From a virus: a stretch of 64,000 nucleotides of DNA. Positions 7,772 to 15,531 of this stretch are shown piece by piece (within the stretch, counting starts at the first letter, position 1; the number at the start of each line of letters is the position of its first letter). A program made the position numbers and the translations under genes. The notes beneath the pieces were generated by a model. The model made no database searches, was not told where the DNA came from, and worked only from the letters and a program-made list of their open reading frames with translations. The DNA is taken from the IMG/VR virus record IMGVR_UViG_3300026097_000017, positions 1-64,000 of that record. One strand, given 5' to 3'.

Positions 7772-8027
7772 GTTTCTTCACCGTAGTTGGGTCTTTACGA
7801 CCATATTTTTCAGCAATGGGTGTCGTAGGATTGGCGTCAGCAATGCGTGACATCATATCCTTAAACCCATCGTCATTTCTTAGTCCATTATTACTTACGA
7901 AACCAACAGGCTGTATTACTGTTGTAATGTGGGGATTGGCGTCGAGGAATCCATCGCGCTCAGCAATGGAACAACTTTCTTCCCAGACTTCATCTGTGTT
8001 TGTGTCTTTGAAAACATAGGTGGGCAT
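7734..8027 (-). CDS. FmdB-like small protein
   Basis: 97 aa beginning MPTYVFKDTNTDEVWEESCS. The MPTYxF start and following strand resemble the N-terminus of FmdB/zinc-ribbon regulators, but the paired cysteines are missing (only one Cys near residue 19). GAGAG lies 6 nt before the ATG. Its first 112 nt overlap the 3' part of the upstream gene in another frame. Confidence 0.65.
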   Translation of the reverse strand: MPTYVFKDTNTDEVWEESCSIAERDGFLDANPHITTVIQPVGFVSNNGLRNDDGFKDMMSRIADANPTTPIAEKYGRKDPTTVKKREIIKKWKDSQG

Positions 8028-8575
8028 TGTTCACTCTCACTATCAAACCATTTAGGAATAGGACGGTTAGTCCACTTCGCAAATCTTTTCTTCTCATTTA
8101 TGTAGTAGAACTTGTATGACTCAACAGAATCAGGACGCTTACAGTAGTCAGGCATCGCAGGAGGTGGATCACTGAACTCACCCTCAGGCATGTTGGTAGG
8201 AACACGATTGAGCACATCTTTCAATTTAGTGAATGTCAAATGCTCACGACCATACCGATGCTCATATTCATAACTCAATGCATACCACAACTCAAGCAAC
8301 CATATGTAATTCTTATCATTTTTCCTTGCCCACACTGCAGACGGATGATTGATATGACTAGCTTTGTATACGACTGCTTCGTCAGACGGATCTGGAAGAG
8401 TCCAACGACGCACACGTCGTCCAGTTTGAGTTCTGCCCTCATATTCTACACCATCGACAATGCGATGCGCAGTAGAAAGGAGTTGGGCATACTCAATCAC
8501 CATCTTGACAACATGCTTATCGCAGTGTTCGCGAGCACATTGCCAAGGATCATTATGTAAATAAAACACGTTCAT
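7916..8575 (-). CDS. Conserved phage protein of unknown function, 219 aa
   Basis: MNVFYLHNDPWQCAREHCDK starts a protein family I recall from many phages (CDKHVVKM, AQLLSTAHR, NHPSAVWAR, PPPAMPDYCK, YYINEKKRFAKWTNRPIPKWF). The biochemical role is unknown. His, Cys and acidic residues are concentrated at the N-terminus. The conserved part seems to end near KWFD; about 37 further codons run into the next gene in a different frame, so a lost stop codon is possible. Confidence 0.7.
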   Translation of the reverse strand: MNVFYLHNDPWQCAREHCDKHVVKMVIEYAQLLSTAHRIVDGVEYEGRTQTGRRVRRWTLPDPSDEAVVYKASHINHPSAVWARKNDKNYIWLLELWYALSYEYEHRYGREHLTFTKLKDVLNRVPTNMPEGEFSDPPPAMPDYCKRPDSVESYKFYYINEKKRFAKWTNRPIPKWFDSESEQCPPMFSKTQTQMKSGKKVVPLLSAMDSSTPIPTLQQ

Positions 8576-8769
8576 TAGAAAGGTATCTCATCGTTTGGGT
8601 CAAAGTTTGCCTGATCACCAGATTGTTCAGGATCAGGCAAACTTGATTGTAACGTAATTTCCTGATAAATGTCAAGATTATTTTTACCATGCTTTGCAAC
8701 AAACTGTTCCTGAGTCATATTCATGGCATCTTCTTGCATTTCAAAAAACGCATTACCCATCTTACTCAT
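8575..8769 (-). CDS. Small conserved phage protein, 64 aa
   Basis: The start at 8769 is chosen because GGAGG lies 6 nt upstream and its ATG overlaps the previous stop as ATGA. An earlier in-frame start would sit before this site. The sequence MSKMGNAFFEMQEDAMNMTQ ends in an acidic NFDPNDEIPF, similar to short cyanophage proteins. Function unknown. Confidence 0.7.
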   Translation of the reverse strand: MSKMGNAFFEMQEDAMNMTQEQFVAKHGKNNLDIYQEITLQSSLPDPEQSGDQANFDPNDEIPF

Positions 8770-8969
8770 ATCTCGCCTCCGCAATGTGGACATTTAGGTT
8801 TGATTTCTCTAATCGTGTCACGAAGATCTTTCGCTTCCACAATTAATTTCTTTAAACGTTCTTTTTGTCGATCACTCTTTGCTTTACTCAGTTCTTTCTT
8901 CAAATCATTCTTGAGAAGATTTAAACGCTGCTCAAAAACACCAGCAAAGGCAGTGATCTTTTTAGCCAT
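8766..8969 (-). CDS. Coiled-coil protein with terminal CPHCGG
   Basis: The start at 8969 (MAKKITAFAGVFEQRLNLLK) overlaps the upstream stop by 8 nt. A long basic coiled coil is followed by KPKCPHCGGEI at the C-terminus, half of a zinc ribbon. Such a single CxxC could bind zinc as a dimer. No function is known. Confidence 0.65.
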   Translation of the reverse strand: MAKKITAFAGVFEQRLNLLKNDLKKELSKAKSDRQKERLKKLIVEAKDLRDTIREIKPKCPHCGGEI

Positions 8970-9552
8970 TAGTGATAATCCTATGAACTTCTTTCCAATC
9001 CTGAACTCGTGTAACACTCAGATTCATGTTTTCAAAGTCAGCGTTATGACCATGAGCAATCAAAATGCTCTCTAGTCCACGAACAGCACCGACAACAGCA
9101 TTTTCAGGCTTGTCTTCAATCCAGTAGCAACCTGTTCCGCGATACTTATCCAACTCTTTGTCTTTATCAGCACCAGTGTCTAGGCAAATGACACGCTCAA
9201 TGGCAGTACCGAACAACGCACGCAAGTTCTTCTCACGCAACCGATTAGCAGCTTTATCAAGAGTTTGGCTAGTGATCACACGGAAGACATAACCATGTTC
9301 TTCATGCAGCTTCTTAACATACTTTACTGCATCACGGAATGGTGTCAAATGCTCAATCGTTGCGCTCTCATTGAAAGCACGGACGAGCCGACGTTTTTCT
9401 TCAGGAAGGAGATTATACTTCATAGCAATTTCATATTCTTTGACAGCAACATCATCAAGTGTGTACCCATGCTCACACATCCACTGGTGGAAGGCGAACT
9501 CCCAATCAAGGAGAACGCCATCAGCGTCAGTCAAAATAATTTTATCTTTCAC
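8962..9552 (-). CDS. HAD-family phosphatase (5'-nucleotidase-like)
   Basis: 196 aa with HAD motif I LTDADGVLLDW (nucleophile Asp8, acid Asp10), motif II VITSQT around residue 95 and motif IV IEDKPENA near residue 146. A helical cap between motifs I and II resembles 5'(3')-deoxyribonucleotidases, so a nucleotide or sugar phosphate is a likely substrate. It is the first gene after early promoter P3. Confidence 0.8.
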   Translation of the reverse strand: MKDKIILTDADGVLLDWEFAFHQWMCEHGYTLDDVAVKEYEIAMKYNLLPEEKRRLVRAFNESATIEHLTPFRDAVKYVKKLHEEHGYVFRVITSQTLDKAANRLREKNLRALFGTAIERVICLDTGADKDKELDKYRGTGCYWIEDKPENAVVGAVRGLESILIAHGHNADFENMNLSVTRVQDWKEVHRIITNG

Positions 9553-9578
9553 GTATTACCTCAATCAATTCAATATTC

Positions 9579-9607
9579 ATTATGAACTATTATGACAAAA
9601 AAAGCAA
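9579..9607 (-). promoter_or_regulatory. Sigma70-type early promoter P3
   Basis: TTGCTT (9602-9607), a 17-nt spacer and CATAAT (9579-9584), 27 nt upstream of the HAD phosphatase. The surrounding CGCTTGCTTTTTTTGTCA is shared almost exactly with P4 and P7. Confidence 0.8.
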
Positions 9608-9614
9608 GCGTTTT

Positions 9615-9896
9615 TTAACACCCAACAGAATTATTTTCAATTTCCCATTGTGATCTAATTTCTTCAGCTTGCTCTTTAGTAGCAACTGCAACCTGACGAA
9701 CTAAACCACCTTCAGTAGATTGCTCAACGACAACCCAACTGGTATCAGTACCACCTTCAGATAGGTTACTCAAAATTGAAATTACTGATGACATGTCATT
9801 TTCCTCGTGTTTGAAGATGCGATCCCAATTAGCTGAGAACGCATCCGTATTTACTTTTCTGAATGATGAGCCTTTGCCGCCATGCCACTTAGACAT
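9615..9896 (-). CDS. Hypothetical protein, 93 aa
   Basis: 93 aa beginning MSKWHGGKGSSFRKVNTDAF and containing DTSWVVVEQSTEGGLVRQVA followed by a helix. It looks like a small alpha/beta soluble protein. It overlaps the 33-aa membrane peptide gene above it by 8 nt. Function unknown. Confidence 0.7.
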   Translation of the reverse strand: MSKWHGGKGSSFRKVNTDAFSANWDRIFKHEENDMSSVISILSNLSEGGTDTSWVVVEQSTEGGLVRQVAVATKEQAEEIRSQWEIENNSVGC

Positions 9897-9990
9897 TCAT
9901 AAACACATTCAGTAGCATCATTCCGAAAACTGACGCTATCGTAACGGCAGCAATATATGCCAATGCTGCAACAGCCCAAAAGCTATTCAT
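9889..9990 (-). CDS. 33-aa single-TM peptide
   Basis: MNSFWAVAALAYIAAVTIAS continues into a hydrophobic helix and ends MMLLNVFMNV, so nearly the whole peptide is one membrane span. It starts 3 nt after the stop of the 42-aa gene and overlaps the next start by 8 nt. This tight packing supports a real gene below the usual size cut-off. Role unknown. Confidence 0.55.
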   Translation of the reverse strand: MNSFWAVAALAYIAAVTIASVFGMMLLNVFMNV

Positions 9991-9992
9991 AA

Positions 9993-10121
9993 TTAATCCG
10001 CCCTTAATTGCATTATTGTGAGTTTTCTTTCTAATTTTTGTGCCTTTTTTATTTTACCTTTAGTATATGCTTTCAGCATTTTGAAGTAGACTTCTTTGAT
10101 TTTATTGATAGCTTGAGTCAT
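9993..10121 (-). CDS. Basic 42-aa peptide
   Basis: MTQAINKIKEVYFKMLKAYT begins a 42-residue, Lys-rich helical peptide ending MQLRAD. A GAGGAG ribosome binding site lies 6 nt upstream. It fills the gap between the LpxH-like gene and the 33-aa peptide gene. It may bind nucleic acid by charge, but that is speculation. Confidence 0.6.
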   Translation of the reverse strand: MTQAINKIKEVYFKMLKAYTKGKIKKAQKLERKLTIMQLRAD

Positions 10122-10130
10122 TTTTACTCC

Positions 10131-10793
10131 TCAATGTTTTAGTAATTCCCATGTTCCATCATGGTGTTCTATTAATGCTGTACAATTAGTTACCCAATCC
10201 CCACAATTCATGTAAGTCTCTTTGATCTTAGGAGAGTGCGTGTGACCAGTGATTGTACAGTCATATCCTTTAACTTTTAAGTATTTCTTAATAGTTCGTT
10301 CTGTTCCGAGCAAGTTATACATTTTATCAGAAAAAGAATTATTTTCTTCTTTATGTGGTATGTAGTCCCATACATGCGCAGCGAAATTGATTACAGGTGT
10401 TGGGATCTTCATAGTAAGATCGAAGTAGTCTCCGTGTGTAACAAATATATTACGACCATCCAAACTTGTATAATCGAAACTATCAACAATCTGACACCGC
10501 CCAAATTGAAAATCATATTTGAAAAAAGGACGAATAAACTCGTCATGGTTACCAGCGACATATATAACATTCATTTTCTCCGAGAGTTTTAAAATTCTAC
10601 GAATTACTTCTGTCTGGGTTTTAGTCCAGTAGTGCCTGCGTCGCAATGCCCATCCATCAATAATGTCTCCGACTAAAAAAAGATTTTCTGCTGTGAATGT
10701 GTCTAGAAACTGATGTAGCTTTTTAGCTTTACATGCTTTAGTGCCAAGATGTACATCGCTAATGAATACTGATCTGTATTCAAGTTTTTCCAT
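10131..10793 (-). CDS. LpxH-like calcineurin-type phosphoesterase
   Basis: 220 aa with all metallophosphoesterase motifs in order: SDVHLG (13-18), GDIIDGW (42-48), GNHDEF (near 80), THGDYFDL and GHTHSP. The order and length match LpxH-type UDP-2,3-diacylglucosamine diphosphatases, which act on a lipid A precursor at the inner membrane. A phage copy could alter lipid A or LPS during infection, or act on another diphosphate. Its start overlaps the upstream stop by 1 nt. Confidence 0.8.
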   Translation of the reverse strand: MEKLEYRSVFISDVHLGTKACKAKKLHQFLDTFTAENLFLVGDIIDGWALRRRHYWTKTQTEVIRRILKLSEKMNVIYVAGNHDEFIRPFFKYDFQFGRCQIVDSFDYTSLDGRNIFVTHGDYFDLTMKIPTPVINFAAHVWDYIPHKEENNSFSDKMYNLLGTERTIKKYLKVKGYDCTITGHTHSPKIKETYMNCGDWVTNCTALIEHHDGTWELLKH

Positions 10794-11137
10794 CAGTTCC
10801 TTCTCATTTTCGATATATCTTCTGCAGATTTAGAGTCGAAAACTGGCACCATGTTAGACTTATGCATCGTTGCGATACCGAGGAGTTTGTCACCAGTATA
10901 CTGAGGTGACTCTTTCTTATCGGTGTTCCCCCTGCCTATTTCATATCGGCTCGGATAAGTTTTCGACTCTCTAATATATTTAGCTCGAGTCTGCTTCAGA
11001 TCCTTGAACTTGAACTCTACATGTTTGAGTTGGTCAGGGTGTATTCCGAGTTTCTTTAAACGTCTCTCTTCAGCTGCTTGTGCAGCCAATTTAGCACGCT
11101 GTCTCTTCAGGCTTGCTTTGCGCTTTTTTGATGACAT
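10793..11137 (-). CDS. Basic conserved phage protein, 114 aa
   Basis: The start at 11137 (MSSKKRKASLKRQRAKLAAQ) has AGGA 8 nt upstream and is preferred over a longer start inside the previous gene. The N-terminal half is a very basic helix. The C-terminal half (YPSRYEIGRGNTDKKESPQY, GDKLLGIATMHKSNMVPVFD) is a pattern I associate with T4-like cyanophages. Probably nucleic-acid binding; function unknown. Confidence 0.7.
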   Translation of the reverse strand: MSSKKRKASLKRQRAKLAAQAAEERRLKKLGIHPDQLKHVEFKFKDLKQTRAKYIRESKTYPSRYEIGRGNTDKKESPQYTGDKLLGIATMHKSNMVPVFDSKSAEDISKMRRN

Positions 11138-11742
11138 AATAAATCCTCTAGCTGATCGTAAAAACAACCAATCACATTGTTAGCAACCACTTGATAAATT
11201 GCTAATTCCATTCTAGGGTATACGAAGATGAACTTAATGTCAAGGTTTTTATTAGCGAACCACTCAAAATATTTCACACGCATTTGTGAAAACACTTTAT
11301 TGGTTCTTGTTTCTGGACCATAATTTTCAGTGCCATCATACATGTTACTCAAACCATAGTCCATATCTAACATAAAATCAAAACCCATTATCCATAGTTC
11401 TTTTTTATCATGGCGAATGGCTTCTTGCATGGCATTCATGCCTGCATTAGAACGATTGCGAGGAGAGAAGCGATACTCTGCAGATTCATAACATTCGTCA
11501 TTGGGAGGGAAAATGACTCGATCTTTCGGGAACGTGCTATTACTGATCTCATTCTTAATGCCATCGTCTATGGCGACAAGATAGTCTGGAAGATCATACT
11601 TTTGTAGATCTCGGTAGATAGCGTTACACCCATAAACAGGTGCAATACTCTTTAACTTAGAGGCATCAAAATCTTTACGACTTTTGCCGTTCCCCAATAT
11701 GAACGCTGTTTTCGAGTTCAGTGTCAAATTGCTCATCATCAT
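11107..11742 (-). CDS. Rossmann-fold glycan-associated protein (DUF115/GT29-like)
   Basis: About 211 aa. The N-terminus reads TAFILGNGKSRKDFDASKLK, APVYGCNAIYRDL, PDYLVAIDDG, the nucleotide-binding pattern shared by MptE/DUF115-like and some sialyltransferase-like proteins. A later LWIMGFDFMLD resembles the GFDF block of GT29. It is followed closely by other glycosyltransferase genes, so a glycan role is likely but unproven. ATG codons at 11742, 11739 and 11736 are all possible. Confidence 0.6.
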   Translation of the reverse strand: MMMSNLTLNSKTAFILGNGKSRKDFDASKLKSIAPVYGCNAIYRDLQKYDLPDYLVAIDDGIKNEISNSTFPKDRVIFPPNDECYESAEYRFSPRNRSNAGMNAMQEAIRHDKKELWIMGFDFMLDMDYGLSNMYDGTENYGPETRTNKVFSQMRVKYFEWFANKNLDIKFIFVYPRMELAIYQVVANNVIGCFYDQLEDLLCHQKSAKQA

Positions 11743-11860
11743 CCTCAGTAATATAATCAGCGAACTTTCTTAAGTTAGTCTTGTAATTATTTCTGTGTTC
11801 ATTTTGAACACGTCTAATACGTTTAAATTCATCGGCAACGTATCTTTTAGTCTTTGACAT
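11675..11860 (-). CDS. Basic hypothetical protein, 61 aa
   Basis: 61 aa (MSKTKRYVADEFKRIRRVQN...), basic at the N-terminus and acidic in the middle. It overlaps the gene above by 14 nt and the gene below by about 65 nt, more than usual here, so its 3' end may be unreliable. A GGTAAATAGGG site precedes the ATG. Function unknown. Confidence 0.5.
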   Translation of the reverse strand: MSKTKRYVADEFKRIRRVQNEHRNNYKTNLRKFADYITEDDDEQFDTELENSVHIGERQKS

Positions 11861-12302
11861 CCCTATTTACCTCAGGATCTTTCTCGAAAGTTTCAGGAAA
11901 TGCTTCTACGGCAAGTTTTTTGGTGATGTTTTTGATCTTAATATCACCGTCTTTAATTTGAATTAACAACTCAGCTTCGTCAGGTGAGACTGCCTCTAGA
12001 ATCTCGATAAACATTTGTTCTCTCTTCACGGACTTTAATCCATTACCCAAAACAAAGTATTGGAATTTCCTAGCTTCAGAAGGAAGTCTGTTATATCCCC
12101 AGTTATCTGGTACATCAAGTTTCCTGTATGGGGGAATGCCTTCAGGCAAATCCCAAACGATGTCACTGCGATAACAAAATTTCAGGCACTTTAAAATAAC
12201 TGGATTATTTTTTGCCTCTCTTCTTAGCGCATTAACTCTATCTTTGTAGGATTTGATATTACCCACTTCATTCAATAGCTCAGGAATATTCTTTGTTGTC
12301 AT
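11847..12302 (-). CDS. DUF6433-like conserved phage protein
   Basis: 151 aa with an N-terminal helical part (ELLNEVGNIKSYKDRVNALR), the segment IVWDLPEGIPPYRKLDVPDN, and an acidic end. I associate this layout with the DUF6433 family of T4-like cyanophages and related marine phages. Function is unknown. The family assignment is from memory and needs a profile search. Confidence 0.6.
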   Translation of the reverse strand: MTTKNIPELLNEVGNIKSYKDRVNALRREAKNNPVILKCLKFCYRSDIVWDLPEGIPPYRKLDVPDNWGYNRLPSEARKFQYFVLGNGLKSVKREQMFIEILEAVSPDEAELLIQIKDGDIKIKNITKKLAVEAFPETFEKDPEVNRDVKD

Positions 12303-12334
12303 AATCGATCCATTTTATTACTAATTCCTAATAT

Positions 12335-13330
12335 TTATTTAATGGCTTCCAGTAACCCAACCCACTCCTGAGTTCTCGCCTTCCAGTTGTAGAAAGTATT
12401 GAAGTAAACTCTTTGTAAGTCAAGCAGATCTTGAACTTCATTCTTGTTCAGATTATCGATCGCATGTTTTAAAATACCTGTGAATACATTAGCATGAGCT
12501 TGCTTGTCAGGATGCCAGTTATACATCCAAGCAAAATTAGCACAAGTTTCAGGTAATGCTGCATAGTTGGGGCATACTGTTAAACATCCTGCCGCCATCG
12601 CTTCAATAGCACAAATGCAAGAAGTTTCAGCCCAAGTTGACGGATAGGCAAATATATGTGCCTTAGTAAGAGCACTACGAATAGTAGCATTATCCACAGT
12701 ACCATGATAGTTGATTCCAGGATGTTGCTTACAGAACTCAAAAAGTTCTTGATAAGGTTTGTCGCGCTCAGCCCATCCATAAAGCTCGAAGCTCGAGTAC
12801 ACGTCGAGCTCAATGTCCTGCCTTTCTTCATAAAGTTTGGCGAAAGCCGCAACCAATATGTCAAGACCGCGATGCGGAGTCGAATGGTAAATAAGTCGAA
12901 TTTTATCTTTAGGTTTTTCATGACGCTCAATAGGCTCAATAGCATTTTTTAACACGATACCGTCTTGATATGGAACACCGAGACGATGGAAATATCTTTC
13001 TTGTTGCCAGTTACTGACAAAAACTAATTTAGAAAACTGCTTACGATACTCAGCATCTTTTAAATTCTGCACTTCAGGATCTTCTGCTAAATCATGTAGC
13101 CAAAGAATAGATGGGCGATCAGGATCTATCTCTCGAACGCGAGAACAAATAATCTGAGCCTTGTCCTTCAGGTTTGCTGGTAGCCTGTCATACAGACCAT
13201 ACTTCATCAACTCAGTGCCACCCATGGCATTCTTAGACAACTCATCAGTAGCAACACTTTTAGGTGGTGTTATCTTAAATGAGAATGTGTCGTCAGAACT
13301 AATTGCTCTCGCGCCTGCTTTTACGCTCAT
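12335..13330 (-). CDS. GT4-like GT-B glycosyltransferase
   Basis: 331 aa with a Rossmann-like N half (ILWLHDLAEDPEV, KLVFVSNWQQERYFHRLGVP) and the retaining GT-B donor half: IYHSTPHRGLDILVAAFAKL, FAYPSTWAETSCICAIEAMA, AAGCLTVCPNYAALPETCAN. The E-x7-E motif (ETSCICAIE) typical of family 4 is present. It transfers a hexose from a nucleotide sugar; the acceptor is unknown. Overlaps the upstream gene by 4 nt. Confidence 0.8.
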   Translation of the reverse strand: MSVKAGARAISSDDTFSFKITPPKSVATDELSKNAMGGTELMKYGLYDRLPANLKDKAQIICSRVREIDPDRPSILWLHDLAEDPEVQNLKDAEYRKQFSKLVFVSNWQQERYFHRLGVPYQDGIVLKNAIEPIERHEKPKDKIRLIYHSTPHRGLDILVAAFAKLYEERQDIELDVYSSFELYGWAERDKPYQELFEFCKQHPGINYHGTVDNATIRSALTKAHIFAYPSTWAETSCICAIEAMAAGCLTVCPNYAALPETCANFAWMYNWHPDKQAHANVFTGILKHAIDNLNKNEVQDLLDLQRVYFNTFYNWKARTQEWVGLLEAIK

Positions 13331-13944
13331 TCTTCTTCCTCTTCATTCGGTTCAACTTCACCATTTGTGACCCAGTCAGACCATTGATCTCTAGCTTCTT
13401 CTAACATGTCCCAATCCATTTCCATGCATTCTTCTTCATCAGGCTCATCAGTTTCTTCATTGATGGGATAAGTCAAATAATTTTCATGGATCAAGTCAGT
13501 ATTATCCAAAAAGTATTCATACTCATTACCATTCAAATACTGAAATCTTCCTACGAAATTATATGCCTCATCATCATGATCCATAATAAGTTCTGAATCA
13601 GGGTCTTCGGCAAAAGCATTTTCATAGATTCTTTTGAATAAATTACGTGGTGGAGACCAAGCGGAATATCCTGAGACGTTAAGAGTTGCTTCTCCACTAT
13701 CTTCCTCAAGATGATAGTCTACATCGTCAATATGACACCATTTAGCACCAACACATTCAATGAAGAAATTGTATTCGTTCTCAACTTCACCTTGATGGTC
13801 ATACAACTCTTTGATGACCTCTATAGGATCAGCTTCAGTAGTACCATCAATATTTGAACTGATCGATGTTAATTTATCAGATATATTCTTCAAGCACTTT
13901 GCTTTAGAATTGACAGTGACATAGTAATAAACATGATTAGCCAT
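13327..13944 (-). CDS. Api92-like ferredoxin-fold protein (DUF1281-like)
   Basis: 205 aa starting MANHVYYYVTVNSKAKCLKN. The start plus the middle GYSAWSPPRNLFKRIYENAF, with a very acidic C-terminus ending in five Glu, resembles the Api92-like/DUF1281 family of phage and plasmid proteins. The acidity suggests DNA mimicry or host-protein binding, but that is speculation. Confidence 0.6.
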   Translation of the reverse strand: MANHVYYYVTVNSKAKCLKNISDKLTSISSNIDGTTEADPIEVIKELYDHQGEVENEYNFFIECVGAKWCHIDDVDYHLEEDSGEATLNVSGYSAWSPPRNLFKRIYENAFAEDPDSELIMDHDDEAYNFVGRFQYLNGNEYEYFLDNTDLIHENYLTYPINEETDEPDEEECMEMDWDMLEEARDQWSDWVTNGEVEPNEEEEE

Positions 13945-14188
13945 ATTTTTTAGTCACCTCAAACGTATTGATCGAATCTACTCTGAACGAACGCCAATCT
14001 TTTTTCTCAAGATCATACACTGCAACAGCTTCTTCATTCTTTTTCTTACTGCTCTTTGACTCAGTTTTAGGCAGTAAGTCTTCACGCAATGTGCAAAGCA
14101 TATCTCTTGCTTCACCGTTAGCTTTTGTAAACGAAACTTTCACAACTTCATTCAACAACGTGTTTAAAATGAAATCTCTAGCGACCAT
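13937..14188 (-). CDS. WYL_2-like Sm/SH3-fold protein
   Basis: The start at 14188 (MVARDFILNTLLNEVVKVSF) is chosen because GGAG lies 6 nt upstream; ATG 14200 overlaps the thyX stop and is an alternative. The pattern VKVSFTKANGEARDMLCTLR, a Lys/Ser linker, then AVYDLEKKDWRSFRVDSINT fits the phage WYL_2 Sm-like SH3-barrel family of about 80 aa. Probably nucleic-acid binding. Function unknown. Confidence 0.7.
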   Translation of the reverse strand: MVARDFILNTLLNEVVKVSFTKANGEARDMLCTLREDLLPKTESKSSKKKNEEAVAVYDLEKKDWRSFRVDSINTFEVTKKYG

Positions 14189-14199
14189 AATATTCTCCA

Positions 14200-14874
14200 T
14201 CAGTCATTAACAAATTCTTCCATCATAGGGAAGATAGGTTGTAGTACATTAGCACATTCACGTGCCACTAACATATGTTCTTTTTGAGTACCATTACCCG
14301 ACCTCAAATCAATGTAATGCACCCAAGAACGCAAAGTACCATTCATATATAGACGAGACTTAGTGAGTCCTTCAGGCAGGAGTGCTCGAGCCTGTTCTTT
14401 AGCAATACCCATCTTGATTGCTCTACGATATTCACGGGATGCCATCCACTCAACACGACTCTGAATACGATACCAATCGCGTTCCATTTCTCCATCCTCG
14501 ACTGCTATACTATTCTGTCGATTCTTTAAGCACTGCAGACGTGCTTCACGTTTTTCAAACATCTCATCAAAGTCTTGATCAGGATTAGCATATCGCTGAC
14601 TAAACTCTTGAAATGAGAAAGAACGATGGCGAAGAATCTGCCGAGCAATATCCCGTGTCGTTTCAATCTCTAGACAAGCACTGACCATCTCGAGCGGGGA
14701 CCAGTGTCCATGTTTGACCAAGTATCGTATAAGTTTTTCCGATGTCTCAGTGTTAAGCTGGTTCGATGGATTGGAGACACGGGCTGCATACGCGATGAGC
14801 TCTTGGGCGTTATCGATTCCCTGTGCTGCAAGATCTGCAGGTGGCTGAGACCAGGATATAAGTTTAACATTCAT
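14200..14874 (-). CDS. thyX: Flavin-dependent thymidylate synthase ThyX
   Basis: 224 aa with the ThyX signature RHRSFSFQEFSQRY (RHRxxSxxxxSxRY) near residues 82-95, an N-terminal CLEIETTRDIARQILRHRSF, and a C-terminal ARALLPEGLTKSRLYMNGTL matching the substrate-binding block. ThyX makes dTMP from dUMP using FAD, NADPH and methylene-tetrahydrofolate. In this phage it feeds DNA synthesis alongside NrdA/NrdB. It overlaps the upstream gene by 1 nt. Confidence 0.95.
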   Translation of the reverse strand: MNVKLISWSQPPADLAAQGIDNAQELIAYAARVSNPSNQLNTETSEKLIRYLVKHGHWSPLEMVSACLEIETTRDIARQILRHRSFSFQEFSQRYANPDQDFDEMFEKREARLQCLKNRQNSIAVEDGEMERDWYRIQSRVEWMASREYRRAIKMGIAKEQARALLPEGLTKSRLYMNGTLRSWVHYIDLRSGNGTQKEHMLVARECANVLQPIFPMMEEFVND

Positions 14875-15344
14875 TAGATATCTCTTTTAGCGCAACAAAT
14901 TTCAAATGTATCAAACAGAGTTTCAAACTTGATCTGATATAACTTCTCAAGTCCAATTAGTATATTAGCTAATTCATCATCAGTCAACTCTCTTTTATCT
15001 AGATGAGTAGTGTAAATGAGTTTAATATCATCTACAATATTCCAGCAATGCATGATTTCCTGCTCTAAATCAAACCGAGTTTTTGGGCTCTGTCTTTGCC
15101 GCTCCACTTCACGAGTCAAATCAATGAATGCAGAGTTGTATGGACTAGCAGATTTAATTATACCAGTGCACCAATTTTCTGCACAATCTTCAGCATAATT
15201 TACGCTGTGATTTTCCATTGATCTTGTTTCAATTAGCAGATCACCTTCGTACATCTGAACAAAATATGTACCATTACTGATCGCTACTTTCGCGCTTCTT
15301 TTTGGATACTCTGCACTTCCCAGATACTCTGTTAGAATCTCCAT
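14874..15344 (-). CDS. Hypothetical protein, 156 aa
   Basis: Start at ATG 15344 (MEILTEYLGSAEYPKRSAKV); a GTG one codon earlier is possible. The N-terminal 50 residues form a beta-rich unit (AKVAISNGTYFVQMYEGDLL) and the rest is helical with several Cys. It ends 1 nt into thyX. Its start overlaps the upstream gene by about 70 nt. Function unknown. Confidence 0.65.
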   Translation of the reverse strand: MEILTEYLGSAEYPKRSAKVAISNGTYFVQMYEGDLLIETRSMENHSVNYAEDCAENWCTGIIKSASPYNSAFIDLTREVERQRQSPKTRFDLEQEIMHCWNIVDDIKLIYTTHLDKRELTDDELANILIGLEKLYQIKFETLFDTFEICCAKRDI

Positions 15345-15531
15345 CACTCTTTTCCACCTTTGGATTTAATTGTATTAATCTCACTTCAAGATGAGCAATG
15401 ACTTCTTCATAACGTTTCGTTAATCCACGATTGCCTCTTGAACGCCAAAACTCGAGGTTGCGCTCAGCAGCTCTAAGAGCATTACTGACGCCACCCCACT
15501 CACGAATAAAATGCTCAACAGCAACGTCCAT
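15274..15531 (-). CDS. Hypothetical protein, 85 aa
   Basis: 85 aa: a helical N-terminal 55 residues (MDVAVEHFIREWGGVSNALR...) followed by a basic, Ser-rich tail that lies wholly over the start of the next gene in another frame. The N-terminal half looks genuine; the tail may exist only because no stop occurs. Overlaps the upstream gene by 1 nt. Confidence 0.6.
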   Translation of the reverse strand: MDVAVEHFIREWGGVSNALRAAERNLEFWRSRGNRGLTKRYEEVIAHLEVRLIQLNPKVEKSDGDSNRVSGKCRVSKKKRESSDQ

